DNA from: Brachycybe producta
Taxonomy: Eukaryota; Arthropoda; Diplopoda; Playtdesmida; Andrognathidae
Direction of reading: 5' to 3'
Length of the DNA stretch: 64,000 nucleotides
NCBI GenBank assembly: GCA_036925085.1
Contig: JAUPFP010000029.1
Span: forward strand, 1,612,001-1,676,000
Part shown: positions 22,962-35,105 of the stretch, piece after piece
Layout of the letters: each line of letters starts with the position of its first letter
How positions within the stretch are numbered: the stretch's first letter is position 1
The notes under the pieces: generated by a model
Database searches by the model: none
What the model was told of the DNA's origin: nothing
The model's input: the letters and a program-made list of their open reading frames with translations, nothing else
Translations under genes and position numbers: made by a program

Positions 22962-23300
22962 ATACATGTAAAGCATTGTATGTGAGAAGGGGTGACCCAC
23001 TCAAGGAAAATTAGAGATTTTTACCAAGACTAATTCTTATTACTGGTCTTTTTCTCCAAGGGTGGGTTATACGACGAAACAATGCTCTTCCTAAACAGCC
23101 TATTGATGGTGTTATTAATCAATTGTGGGTTTAAATTTTCATAACTGCATTTATATTTTTTTTATATTTACAATACAGGTTATTTTTTGTAGTTATTATA
23201 TATTGACAATGCATCTTGCAGCACTTGGATGTTAAAGTCCCTCTGGCATAGGCCAACTGGCTGCTTGCAGATTATTTTTTGTAATTAATGTAATTTTTAA
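22962..23300. repeat. dispersed repeat L, copy 2
   Basis: Homologous to 10818-11135 in the same order: GGGGTGACCCACTCAAGGAA, TTACTGGTCTTTTT, TTGACAATGC, and GCATAGGCCAACTGGCTGCT followed by AGATTA. The region matching WNSLPEE in copy 1 reads NNALPKQ here. This keeps open, but does not prove, a decayed LINE 3' end. Confidence 0.55.
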
Positions 23301-24540
23301 AATTTCTAAAATAGTTGAATTAATAATTTTGTTATTGGTCTTTAATGAAATTGGTTTGTATTGGCTCATGTAATGAAATAGGTGCCAACTGTTAGGCCGT
23401 TTTCTAGAGGGCGTAAAATGACGTCTAAACGAGAGGATTGAAACAACGTATTGCATCGTAGACTTCACGTTAAAAGGGGATTTGAAGTGTTATATATCCT
23501 GTCTTATAAAATCATTGATGTCATTTTGCTGCTGTTGGGCACAAAACGAGATTAATCCCTTATCAATTCAGAGCCACCTCCCAGCCCATTCTGGCTTTTT
23601 TTTTGACACGTTTGTCGTCAATTGTACATTATTGTAATATACATGTATATTATAGCATACAGTATATTCTAATATATATAACAGTTTAATATTTTTAGTG
23701 GACGACAATCATTATTTTTCATATAAAATTTAACAATTGAAATTGTTAATAAATGAAGGCTGATATTTTTAATTTTAAATTGTAAAAAGATAAAAAGATA
23801 AAACAAATGTTTGAAAATGTTTTTCCATTAATCAACGTGAGAAATGATTTTTATTTAAAATAAGAAAAGATTAAAAGATTTTGTTTGAAATTCACGTCAG
23901 GTATATATGGTGGTGGGTAGACTGGGCCAAACTGGACTTAAGTGTTGACCTGAGATAAGCAATAATATAGACGTGCAAAGAAAAAAAAAAGAGATGTTAT
24001 CAATAATGACTTAGACCATTTAAGTGAACTCCAAAAAACATCCAGTCTCAAAAAATGAAAACGTCAAATTTAGACGAACTCCAAGTTTTCTTTAAAAGAT
24101 TATTTTTATCTTATTTCGTGACCAACAATCTTAATTAGAAATGAAGAAAAAAAGTCTTTTCGTTCACTTTTATTTTATTGATGGCCCGCGACTTATCATC
24201 GGTTCATTTAACACAATCTACTCGGCGGTGGGTTCGTTATTTTCTTCATTAACAATTAAGTTCACCACTTGTAATAATAATTAATATCTCTCTGATTTGA
24301 AGATTCAATTGTTATTCAAGTTTAAACGGTTTGCACGGCCATATTTGATCTAAGCTTAAAACAATTACATATTTAATAAGACAAAATGCGTTATCTTGAA
24401 ATTTGTAAGCTAGACTTTAATTTAAGCATGTTACAGAGAAAAAACTAAGCAAAAACTTGTGGGTAGATGAACATTTTTTGATATTTTAAAAATGGCGACA
24501 TTTGTTGACGCCAATTATGAACTTTAAAATATTTAAATAT
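23301..24540. other. AT-rich non-coding stretch
   Basis: No gene. The perfect 18-bp palindrome TAATATACATGTATATTA lies near 23635. A 9-bp hairpin TTAACAATT-GA-AATTGTTAA lies at 23730-23749. Confidence 0.55.
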
Positions 24541-24800
24541 TAAAGTGGTTTTAATGTGTAAAAGGTGCATCTCAAACTCTTGATATTTTTTTTCTTTCAG
24601 ATGTAAAATTAAGAGAAATTTGAAAATTTTTTGTCTATAAAAAGTTTATTTTGAAAGATATCAAACATGAAAAAGTGATTGAGTTACCCTTCTAGTTTCT
24701 AAAACACAACCAAAGTTTCTTTTAATTTTGCTTTTCTGAAATAAAACACAGAATAATGAAAGAATTCGAAAATCAGCTAGCTGTTCTTAACTCCCACCTT
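24541..24800. mobile_element. IR-1 family element, copy f (left arm shortened)
   Basis: It starts AAAGTGGTTTTAATGTGTAA and reaches CTCAAACTCTTGATA. It then jumps to TCTATAAAAAGTTTATTTTG, lacking the ACTAGAA block of the left arm. The right arm is complete: TACCCTTCTAGTTTCTAAAA through CAGAATAATGAAAGAATTCG to CTCCCACCTT. An internal deletion is likely. Confidence 0.75.
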
Positions 24801-26893
24801 AAGTTTAATTTAAGACATTTTTTAAAAATACTAAATTGAGAGAGATGTCTTCAATGTCTTAATATGTAGGAAAGTTATTCCATTCTTTTCCATGATTATT
24901 TCATTTTATATTATTAAGCTCTTATATATTCTTCAACACTTAATATGAATTGTCTTTTGTTTCCTTATTAAAGTTTCTTTAGAGAGAGAGAGAATTAAAA
25001 AATTCTCTTGAGACTTAACGTTTTAATTGTGACATTTTAGTCATATCATAAAGTTGAATATGGAAATGTGTTGTTCTGTCATTGAAACAATGTATCTTTT
25101 TTTTCTTTTTCTTTATACATTTGGAAGCATTTACTATTTAAGAATTTAATTTTATCATTATGATTATACCTGATATATACACTTCTGAAAATGAGTATAA
25201 CTACTACTACTACTATACACGCACTATGGGGATTATTACGTAAAGTTGTTTGAAATTATCCACAGCTTCAAACTCTTTATGAATGTAAGATTATCAAAAA
25301 AAAAATTCATTTTTAAAGAGAAAAACCATTGTTCAACAATGAAATGAAAGAGAGGGTGGATGGGGGGGGGAAAGGCATATGGTATTTTGTAGAGAAGAAA
25401 ATTTCACTCTTTTGCTGATATTCTAATTAAGACTTGCAAGTTATTAAAATATGTGGCGTGTATCATAGACATCTGGGATGTGGTTTATTTTATGATCTAA
25501 AAGGAGAAGTAAAAAAAAAGTAAGAAAAATGTATATTATATAATCTAACTTTGCTTTGTAATAGATTTTTTTTTCTTTTACAAAAATAAAAGTTTGTTAA
25601 AAAGCCGAAAGAAAAAGGTTTTAAAAATAACAAAATATGCATTTTGCATTTTGAATAACAGAAAAAAAAGAAGCCAGAACTTCAAAGTTTATCTATTTCT
25701 TATTGCATTTTTTGTGAATATATTGAAAAAGTAATGTAAACTTTTTTTTTTTCATCCCATGTTGAAAATTTCGACTTTTAAAGGACAAGATGAAAAGGCA
25801 TTTTTGTGTTTCCAAAAAAGTAAAGGGAAAAAAAGGGGAACTGAATGACAAGATAGAATTCCACAAATTTTTTTGGTATTTTCTTTTACCATATTGTTTC
25901 CTGATGTAACGATAAATTTGGCATTTCTATCAAAAGGATAGAAAGAGAGAGAAAAAGGAACCTGTCCTCCTGTTCAATTGGAGATCTTTCAATGAAAGAA
26001 TGAAAAGAAAAAAATAGTGAGTTCTTTTGTACAAAGTCGGATATATGTCTTAGTTTTCAAACATTTGATGCAATATGTTTGTTGTTATGTACAATATAAG
26101 AGTAGTAATGGTAGTAGTGGTGGTAGTAATGGTAGTAGTGAGTGGCCTCTTTTTTCTTCTTTTTTTCTGAAGAAAACATGGGTGTCAAACTCTTGGAATC
26201 TGTTTCTAAACATCTTTTTTTTTTTCAATTTTCACTTTTCTTAATCTTTTACGTCATCAGAGAACATTGTTTACTCAACGTTTGACAATGTTGTTTGACA
26301 CAAAAGGGAAAGGATTGTTGTTGCTACTCATGTTGTAGGTCCCGTCATCATTTTCAAACAAGAAAAACACAATCACCTCCAATGATCAAACAGTTCTCTT
26401 TTTTTATTTTCATTCAAACTGTGATTTTTCTTTTCTAAAAAAGATTCTTTCATCACCTTCTTCTTCTTCTGATGTGAATTCAGCTTTTCATTTGATACCT
26501 TCAAGAATTTCAGAGTTGCAAACAGAAATTGAATCTAATATCACAATTTGACACACATATTGGGGTTGGTAGTCGTTTTTCCCCAATGGCATAAACTGTA
26601 TATCATCATTATTTGTGGATAACATAGCCTATATCAGTGTATCACTTATCTGATTTGAAATACATTAGTTATTTCGTTGAAGAGTGAGTGCATTTTGTGT
26701 ACAACATTCTAAGAACACAAACCAAACAAAAGATAAAAAGAATACACAGATGTTTAATCTGTATTTTGTACACTGGTTTTGGTTTTAACTGATGAAACCT
26801 TGATTGTATTTATTCTTTTTAAAGGTTATACTACTTTCTATATGGTTCACAAATTAGTAAATAAATGGTTCAAAGTTGCTGAAGAGTAATGTA
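24801..26893. other. AT-rich non-coding stretch
   Basis: No gene. There is a CTA triplet run near 25201, a G-run near 25361-25370 and AGT/GGT triplets near 26101-26140. The last gives a Ser/Gly-rich frame that is not a gene. Confidence 0.55.
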
Positions 26894-27130
26894 GGGCTCG
26901 GATTTTTAAGCAATATCAAGCAAATGTTTCTCAATCTGTGGCCTAAGTGCCAATTGTGATGTAACAATTTCATTTAGATGAACTAACAATTATGAGTTTT
27001 TCAATGAAAAACACTTGATTAGAAGCTAGACCTATTAAGTTGCTCTAATGATGATGATTACTTCACAATTGGCACTTGAACCACACAAATTGAGAAACAT
27101 TTGCTTGATATTGCATAAACATCAGAGCCG
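26894..27130. mobile_element. family B palindromic MITE, intact copy
   Basis: The left end GGGCTCGGATTTTTAAGCAA pairs with the right end ...GCATAAACATCAGAGCCG. Inside, ATCAAGCAAATGTTTCTCAA pairs with TTGAGAAACATTTGCTTGAT exactly. TA lies on both flanks. At 237 bp this copy shows the uninterrupted centre that serves as the empty-site reference for the copy at 1729-2314. Confidence 0.9.
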
Positions 27131-28834
27131 TACTGATTACTACCAGAGACAACTACGTTCGTATAGTATTTGTTTTAGAAATCTAATGAAAACGAGTTAG
27201 TTTGTTGTATTTCACATTATTTCTGACCACGTTTCTCTACTGTATGTGAGTATGTAGTAGTAGGCCTATATATAATTTATGTGACATGCAATCAGTGCTG
27301 CCGTCATCACCAATAACTGCCATTATTTTTACTTGCTTTTAGAAATGGTCACAATATTCCATACAACAACAACAACAACAAACACCACCAAGGGATGTTT
27401 CTGAAGGCTTTTTTTTAGAGAGAGAGAGAGAGAAAGAAAGTCTATGGGTTTTGAATTATAGTTAGGCCTACTCCATATAGAGATTAATATATAGAAATAT
27501 TGGCTAGGTCTTATAACATTGTGTTTGTGTGTGTCTCATGTAGCAAATGGTGGAGTTCTTTTGGCTTTTGGAAATTATTGGAAAAAGGATGACAAAGAAA
27601 GTGAGAAAAAATGTGTTTGTGTTTTCGTTTTGGTCGCCCAAATCCAAATTGTTTGTAACTGAGAAAGAGGAGGAGGAGGAGGAGAAAATAAGGATTTTAT
27701 ACAAGAAAAGGGAGGACTCTGAGGGTGTAAAAATTGGGTGTTTCTTAATTGTGCTGTCAACTTATTCGATTTATGAAATGTTAAATGAAAATTATGATGC
27801 AATTACTAAAGAAAGTAGAAGTTATTATTTATATGGGTATAAAATATATATATACCTGAGTATTCCTTTGGAAAAATAGTATAGAATCACATTAATCAGT
27901 AGAAAGCATTGTTTTAAGAGGTATATTAATAACGGATTTGATTTGTTTCCAATAAAATTCAAAAATATATTTCGACTGAACCGGAAGAGCGGAAACAGAT
28001 ATCGCGGGTGCAATACGTTTCCATTTATGCCTATCGTTGACTTACCAAACAATCGATCATTTCCATCAACCGATTAACGTGCACTACCAACCGGCAGTGT
28101 ATGTTTAGCGCACTGACTCCTAGAACTAGAAGGACCGGACGCAGGCGCCCGGGCCACTACGTGCCTGGTCAGTTCCCATGTTTTAGAACGGGTATTTGTT
28201 TCATTTTTTTTGTCGCCTGTCGTTTGTTTATAAGAAATCAGTTTGCAGTCAATTTATTCACATGATTAAATGTGCTTTCTCATGCTCAATTAATTAATGA
28301 AGTGATGTTTTAATGTACTTCATTATTCTTATTTCTGTCTAGTAAAGATGGTTGCATACTTTTCTTATTTGTAGACACTTGGCAAAAGAAACTTTAGAAG
28401 TCACTTTAGAGATTGGAATTTCAAGCATTTAACGTTATGTCGAGGTGACCTGGGCCTTACATAGGCCCAGATCATCAAGTACAGTCAAGGAAAAGGTAAA
28501 ATACCAGCTTTTAATCAACTCTTGTTATGAATCAACCTTCTTGCCGTTTATGTACATGTATCATTACCCTTTTTGGCTCTTGGAAGTTCATCAAGTGATT
28601 CAGCACTAAAATTTGCCTTCTGCTGAAAAAAACAAAACAAATGCCATTCCTAAGGAAGAGCCATTGGTCTACATATAGAGAGAATATTCGTTTTGTAACA
28701 GCGGCTCTGTCAGTAAACTAAAGGAAAAGCTATTTACTGTAAAGAAGCATCCGGAAACAACAAGGGTGTGTTCGGTAACCCTACTAGTTTTACCAGTTTT
28801 TAATGTTCGGTATAATAGTGCCTATTGTTGATTT
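27131..28834. other. non-coding stretch with a CpG-rich patch
   Basis: No gene is called. CAA repeats lie at 27363-27382 and a GA run at 27417-27440. Overlapping frames on both strands at 27504-27879 cover a GAG-rich run near 27665-27685; none matches a known protein. A CpG-rich patch is listed separately. The 8-bp hairpin CTGGGCCT-TACAT-AGGCCCAG lies at about 28451-28471. Confidence 0.45.
27980..28180. other. CpG-rich patch of unknown nature
   Basis: Roughly 200 bp with many CpG dinucleotides (for example ATATCGCGGGTGC and GGACGCAGGCGCCCGGGCC), unlike the AT-rich surroundings. A stop-free plus-strand frame of about 65 codons ends at about 28076. Candidates are a regulatory island, an exon fragment or an insert of other origin; nothing here decides between them. 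Confidence 0.35.
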
Positions 28835-29062
28835 GCGAACATCCCTGGGAACATACTGCACCAAAAATATCTGTTGCCGCTTTTGCATTTGAAGTTGTAT
28901 TGTAATAACTTCATAATTAATTTAATTACTATTAAAGCCTCAAATATGACTTAATTTGAATTTGTGTCATTTTCGAATCAGGATATCCACACCGGAACTG
29001 AATACATTCCTGTCTTGCAAACTTTCCTGGGAACTTATTGCACCCAAAATATCTGTTGTTGT
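28835..29062. repeat. 46-bp direct repeat at 182-bp spacing
   Basis: 28835-28880 and 29017-29062 match at about 80% or better: CCTGGGAACATACTGCACC against CCTGGGAACTTATTGCACCC, then AAAATATCTGTTG in both. The DNA between is not obviously repeated. Confidence 0.75.
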
Positions 29063-30094
29063 GGTTCAGTCGAAGTAAATTTTTGAATTTGCATTGTCAA
29101 ATTCACCTCAAATGCGACTTTGAATTGAGCTGCTTTCTGAAAAAAAAAAAGGTTTGAAAAGAATTCTTTTGAAGAAACTAGAAGATTTAATTGATATATT
29201 GAATTGGTTTGGGTGTCTTTATTAGCGTTTATTAGAATTATTTCCATTGTCATTGAACACTGGATTTGTTTAAATTGGCAGACTAATTGAAATGGAGGGG
29301 AGACACAGTATAAAGAATGGATATTTGAGGTTTAGAAGCAGAATATATTCAACTCGTTCCTGATTTAATCCCATTTGTTGGTTTTTTTTTTCGTCATCTT
29401 CTTCTGGAAATGTTTGTGGTCAGCCTATCCCCCCCCCCCCCTAAAACGGCACCAAATTAGTTTAGTTTAAGTTCCAAACGGGGACTGGGGGAGACAATCT
29501 TTTTAGACAAAGAGACTAGAAACTTCTTCTGAGATTTCTCCCCCCCCCTTTCCTTTAATAATTCATTATAGCATAATACGAAATTGTAATCAAATCAGTG
29601 AAGTTCGTTAAAGAAGGGGGAATTGCCAAAAAAGAAGAAAAAGTTGTGCCTCTCTCTCTGTTTTAATGCCAGTAATTAGTTTGCACACGGTCCACTTGCT
29701 TTTCGTTTTGGAGAAACAAATAAAAAAAGATAGGACTGAGAATTTAAGTTGAGCCACCCATTTATTAATTAAAGACCAAATTTATATCTTAACTCAATCT
29801 ATTTTTCCCCTTCCAAACTTTTTTTTTCTCTCTTTCTTCTTGTTTTAAGAGCTCCTATTTTAAAGGTAGAATTTCCAGAAACCCACTTCAAACTAACGAA
29901 GTTTAAGTACAAGTATTTATTTCTTCATTAGATGGCTACCAAAAGTAGGTGTTTTTATTACAAATATTGATGTCTTTGTATATTCCTCCTCTGAAAAAGA
30001 TATTCATTTACATTGAATACTTAAGAAGAGGTTTTTGGTTGTGCACGTTAATCCCGTAGTATCCATGCCACTCTTTGAAGTCGAGTTGTTGCCA
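29063..30094. other. AT-rich non-coding stretch with C13
   Basis: No gene. C13 lies at 29429-29441 and a shorter C-run near 29540. A short block GGGGAGACACAGTATAA near 29298 resembles GGGGAGACACGGTATAA near 3058. Confidence 0.5.
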
Positions 30095-30485
30095 AAACTG
30101 TCCATTTTGAGACCACTGCGGTGGTTAGAATGTGGTTGAATGGATTGCAAAAGAAGTGGTCGTAATTAGCGACAGGAAAGGCCTTTCAATAGCAATTCAA
30201 ACAAGATAGACTTTGACAAGGAAACACTTGACTCGCCAAGTGGTTGGAATGTGGTCTTGTGTGCCGAGAAAAAACGATGCCATTCTTTGCAAAGATCGGC
30301 GACTTTCCGGCTACAGAAGTTGGAAAGTTGTTGAAAAGCTGCTTATGTGGCGAGGTCTGGGTCGTCTGGCTTCTTTTTGTAGAAAATACATTGTAACCAC
30401 AGCCAAGCCATTTCCAGTGTCAAAAGCCTTACTCTTGAAGACCAGTTGGGCAGTTGAGAGAGAAAGTTCTGTCAAAAAGTGACCT
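30095..30485. other. higher-complexity tract, possible decayed coding or repeat DNA
   Basis: This tract lacks the simple repeats seen around it and is less AT-rich. Two plus-strand frames stay open for 50-90 codons: one reads LAKWLECGLVCREKTMPFFA and continues to about residue 54, and the other runs 30213-30482. An internal repeat GTGGTTAGAATGTGGT / GTGGTTGGAATGTGGT is visible. I recognise no protein family. It may be an old transposon or pseudogene fragment. Confidence 0.3.
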
Positions 30486-31693
30486 GAGAATATAAATGGG
30501 CTAAACTTTGAAATGTACTCTATATACTTAAGTTATATATTGGTGCTTTAATTAAGCTCATCTTCAGAAGAAGTTTGTTACTTACAGAGATAGAGAGAGA
30601 GAGAGAATGAAACGCTTTTTTTATATGGTTGAGAGAAAAGGAGGGGTGGGGGGAGGATGGATGGAAGTGATTATTAATGAAGTATAGTGGCCCATTTTCA
30701 GCTGTGGCATTTTAATTGGATGGGCGACGAACATAAATAGGCCTATATTATACCAAGTGTATAGTAGAAAGAACAATTAAGTCTTTTTCGTCTCGGAGAA
30801 AGAAAAAAAAAGAGGAAGAAAAATAAGAGAAAATGAGTGAACGATATACACACACAACCAACAGGGAGAGAGAGAAAGAGAGAGAGAGAGAAAGGGCAGA
30901 AAAATGGGTGATCGAAAAGATGGAGGATGGGTAAATTTCTGTTCATGTTGTGGGAATGGATGAGAAAATGATTGTGTGATGAGAGAGTGTATAGTCTGCG
31001 ATTAGATTCCTAAGGGAGGTTTACAGCCTCTTTTATTTTATGCTGATAGAAATGCCACAAAAATATGGCCCCCTTCAGAGGGCCATCATATTCTTTATAT
31101 TAGGCATTCTCTCTGTTTTCATTCTATGTATAAGAAGAGATGGGATGGAATGAAGTGAAGATGATTTGCATAAGTATGCAACCAACCTCCCCCGATGGTT
31201 GTATGAAGAAGAAGTGTCTTGAAAATGAAATTAGGAGAGTATCTTTACACATGCAAAAGTCCATTCCATTTCTAATCTCTTCTTCTTCAATAATATACAG
31301 TCTGAGGAGAGAATGATGACTTCAACCCATTCTAAGGACCTCCTCAATTTGGCTCATGTCTTTCATATTTATTTATTTTCAACTATACTTTTTTTCTTTC
31401 TTTCTTTATCTTATTTATAAAGTTGATTTAAATGGTTTCATTTCGGCGCGTTGTCATCTACAGATGCGTAATTTAGTACTTTTGAAATAAGAAGGAAATC
31501 TTTTTTTTTCTCTCTAAAAATGAATAATATCTCTTGGTGAAAGTCATCCAGATTTCTGTCCCTTTTTTCCACCCTCTAACCCGATCCCCTTTTTGTCTGA
31601 ATCATTTTTAAAGGCATCATCGTTCCCCCTCAATATATAAAAAAAGATCATTTGAATAAAATTTATAAGCCACCTTAAAGTTGTTTAAGTATA
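30486..31693. other. non-coding stretch with GA runs
   Basis: No gene. GA/GAAA purine runs lie at 30590-30605 and 30864-30893. The frame at 30743-30946 is the pyrimidine-strand reading of these purine runs. Confidence 0.6.
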
Positions 31694-32879
31694 TACAAAG
31701 TGACCTCAAAAATAATGTATACACACTTTGGTTTTTAATAACTGTCATGTTATTTTCTTAAATTTTATAATTAAGAGTAAATATTACATTAAAAATTAGA
31801 TATAAAAACATTAGATACTAGTGGGGTAACCCGTCGTAAATGACGGGAGCAAAATTCACACGCAATTGTGCGCATGCGCGTCGTTTTTTCCTTTTTTTTC
31901 TCCTTTCATTTCAATTTCAGTCACCCCCTCTCACTTTTTTCCCTCCACGTTTCTCTCTCTCCCCCTCCCCTCTGCACTTTCCAACCTTTTTGCTCTCCAA
32001 TTTAATATCATGGGGTTCTTGGATGGGAAGGGTGCAACATATAGTTGACCTTGAGAAAAAAAGCGGTTCATTCATTTAAATTTATATAAATTCCGACGTG
32101 TTTCAAGGTTTCTACAGCGTTATCACAGACAGACACCCACACACGCACACAGAGGGGGGTCATAGGCAATTGTGCGCATGCGCGTCGTTTGTTCCTTTTT
32201 TGACTTCTTTCATTTCAATTTCAGTCACCCCCTCTCACTTTTCTCTCTCTCCCCTTCTACACTTTCCAACCTTTTCCCCCCTCACCCATCCCCACTTTTC
32301 TCTCTCTCCCCCCCTTCTACACTTTCCAAAGGATGAGTTCAACATATAGTTGACCTTGAGAAAAAAGCTGTTCATTTCTTCATTTATTCAAATTTATATA
32401 AATTCCGATGTTACTCCACACACACACACACAGACCTGGGATATTATATATATAATTTTATGTTTAAATGATGAATAATCTCTTAAGTGTTCAAATTGTG
32501 ATCCATTGTCATTAAGGCACTGATGACAATGGTGAGAAATTGATCTGCAAACATCCCTTGTAATTGTGCGACAATTCTCTTAGATTTCTTGCCATAATTG
32601 TATAAATGGGTAGAAATCAAAGAGATTTGTCGTAAAAAAACACACGTTAATTGATGTTTGTTAATCAGTTTCTTACCGATGTCAGCAATGCCTTGATGAG
32701 AATGTACGACATTTTGAACATTTTATCTAAATGCATATCATCTAAACATAAAACATGCAATGCTTTGATATTTATTGTTTTACTCTTAATTATAAAATTA
32801 TTAAATTAAATTTCAAGAAAATAAACGTGACAGTTATTAGCAACCAAAGTGTGTATAGAGGTCTTTGGACCACTTTGTA
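31694..32879. mobile_element. family C long palindromic element, interrupted copy
   Basis: The left end is TACAAAGTGACCTCAAAAAT, followed by TATACACACTTTGGTTTTTA. The reverse complement of the right end is TACAAAGTGGTCCAAAGACC, followed by TATACACACTTTGGTTGC. TA flanks both ends. Inner blocks ATTAAGAGTAAATATTACAT and ATGTTTAAATGATGA match the intact copy at 52013-52575. A CT-rich unit (about 31813-32454) interrupts the left arm. It is non-coding and TA-flanked, hence possibly Tc1/mariner-related. Confidence 0.85.
31813..32454. mobile_element. CT-rich insert containing a ~300-bp direct duplication
   Basis: It is inserted in family C at a point where the intact copy reads continuously. It opens with ACTAGTGGGGTAACCCGTCG, including a 6-bp hairpin CCCGTC/GACGGG (31830-31847). 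Two direct copies begin with GCAATTGTGCGCATGCGCGT at 31862 and 32166. Each continues through CATTTCAATTTCAGTCACCC, a pyrimidine tract, CATATAGTTGACCTTGAGAA and AAATTTATATAAATTCCG, ending in CA repeats. The 3' edge is ATATTATATATATA. The element class is unrecognised, and Ser/Pro/Phe-rich frames across it come from CT bias. Confidence 0.65.
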
Positions 32880-33715
32880 TAATTTCCCTTTTCTTTTTCT
32901 GTGCTTTGATTTTCATGGAAATCCATTCATCTACATAATATCAGTCTATATATCTTATATATAGGGGAAAAATGGTAAGAAAAGGGGAAAAAGTCTTAGG
33001 TTTTTTTGGGGGGTTAGGAAGTTTTCTTTTTTTCCGAGGAAGTCGTTTGGTTTGCGGGGGTTTTTCTTTCCAAGAGTATCAATCAAAGGAGAGTGGTACA
33101 TTCTCTTCTTATGACAGAAAGAGGTAGAGAGCGAGAGCGAGAGAGAGAGGTACCCTAACGAACGTCACATTTTTTGTAAAAAAAACTTATTTTATTTAAA
33201 AAATATTTTATCGATTATCTTGAGGCGACCATTAAGAAGTTTTGAATCTTATATACAAAGTCTAAATAGAGAAGAAGAAGAAGGTCTTTAAAAGTAGGTT
33301 AACAAAATGTTCAAGATAAATTCAATTTCCGGTTTATCTTAATACTGAAAAAAAAAACAAAAACTCAAATAATGTATTTTTTTTAAATATTACTTTAATA
33401 TCACAAGGAAATTAACAAATATTTTTTATAAATTAATTAACAAATACCAGTAACTATTTTTGAATGAAGGAAAAAAAAAACAATTTGATCCGAAATATTT
33501 TTCCTTTAATTATAATGCATGTGTCAAGTTTCATTTGTAATTTTATAATGTTTCACTTTCATGATATTGCAATTTTTAAATCCATTACAAAAATTAAAGT
33601 AGATGGCGCTACGGTGCTATTATAAGTTTGTTACTATGAATTTAGATTTATAATTACTGATCTGTTCAATTTAAAAAAAGCATGCAAGGAACCTGAAAGC
33701 AAACATGTACCAATG
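32880..33715. other. AT-rich non-coding stretch
   Basis: No gene. G- and A-rich runs lie near 32965-33065, a GA run near 33123-33149 and GTAGATGGCGC near 33598. Confidence 0.55.
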
Positions 33716-33820
33716 GACCACCAGTACGAGCGACTGGCGACTACTGGTCGCCACTACTGACCGTGGTCAATCAATCGTTTGCTAAAAATCGACGACTTTG
33801 TGTCGCTACAAAGTGTTTTT
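33716..33820. repeat. family D-like fragment with stem-loops
   Basis: A perfect 7-bp stem TGGCGAC-TACTG-GTCGCCA lies at 33735-33753. The end block CGACTTTGTGTCGCTACAAAG resembles ATACTTTGTGTCGCCACAAAG at the end of the family D member near 36560. The rest cannot be aligned with confidence. Confidence 0.4.
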
Positions 33821-34835
33821 TTTGTAAAGTAGGACTTAAATGTTTTAACAGGTACTATAGCAAATCGCAGTCATTAATTGTTGTTCCTATGGAGTTAATT
33901 TATTGAGATTAAGAGGTGGGAGGGAAGAATGAAAATGGGTGAAATTGAGGCTGAGGCGGGCGTTAGACATTCTTCCCTTCACTCCCCCCTATGATGAGCC
34001 CCTTTCGTCCAGTGATCTATCTAAATGTTGACTGTTGTTGTTGTCTTGTGTGTCGTTTTAGTGTTTATCTTCATGAAATATGTTTTCCCATTTATCACGG
34101 ACGATGGATGATAAATGTTTAGTTGCACGTCCTCCTCTTCCTCCTCCTTTTGCCTGATGTTTTATAAGATACTATACTCCCCTCCTCCTCCCCTTCTCCC
34201 CTTTTCTATTCCCTCAACTATCCCTAACCCACAATTGACGTGGTAATTACACCCGCCTTAACACGGGATAGGAGAGAGTAAAATGTTCTCGCCTCATCCT
34301 GATTTTTTTCTTCCATTTTTGAAAATCTGTTATTTTTGAAATAAGATTGACGACTGAGAAACTTTAGCCCTGAGATATACAGTATATAATACCAAAAATT
34401 AGTATTCACGTTGAAAATGCACTACCTTCTTTTTCTTTTACGTTCAGTTAAGAAGATTAAAGGCACTTAAATACTAAGAAAAAAAGTTGTTGTTGTTGTT
34501 GTCCGCAATAAAGGATGCAAAAGGAGGATCTAAAAGGGATAAACGACAGTTTTAAGTTGTTTTCTTCGTTGAAAGATGGATGTTTTTTTTTTTTTTGCTT
34601 TCCCCATAATCTATTTGCTTGCTTTTAATTCTTTCACTGTTATTTGGTGGTGTCGAAAATGGCACTCATTTTTTTGTTGTTCGTTCAAAATCTTCTTGTG
34701 ATTACAATTTAAGTCTTTCAAAGAACATCACAATGAAATTATTGGCAATGAAAGTGTTGAATACATAAAAACAAAATTCAATGGGGATGGCTCGTAATAT
34801 GTGATTCTAATTTCCTTTATATGGTAGTAGTTTTA
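33821..34835. other. non-coding stretch
   Basis: No gene. A CTC/TCC pyrimidine tract lies near 34129-34200, (GTT)n near 34486-34502 and T14 near 34582. Confidence 0.55.
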
Positions 34836-35105
34836 GTGTGGCTTCACACGAACCACTTTTTGATGCTGACACTATTGAAAAGAATGGCCTGCTTGTCAAT
34901 GCGAGCCACTGGTATGACATTCATCATCAGTAATAAGCAATAGGTGGTCGACACCACTTTTAACAAGACTCAACCACTCATCGCCACTGTAGTGCAGAAA
35001 TAAACGGAGGTTGTGGCTCGTGTGAATACCCCCTTATGTAATCAAATGGTCTCTCTAAAAGCAACCACTTTATGTGGTCACAAAGTGGTTCATGTGAATC
35101 TGTGC
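34836..35105 (+). mobile_element. family D MITE, 270 bp, TA-flanked
   Basis: The left end is GTGTGGCTTCACACGAACCA. The reverse complement of the right end is GCACAGATTCACATGAACCA. Both continue into CTTT(T/G)TGA. TA flanks both ends. Inner blocks GCCACTGGTATGACATTCAT and GGTGGTCGACACCACTTTTA recur inverted in the copy near 36405-36590. It is non-coding. Confidence 0.75.

Noticed and set aside
31813..31900. Hammerhead ribozyme of the kind found in Penelope-like elements
   Set aside because: A small CCCGTC/GACGGG hairpin is present, but I could not find the CTGANGA and GAAA core elements.
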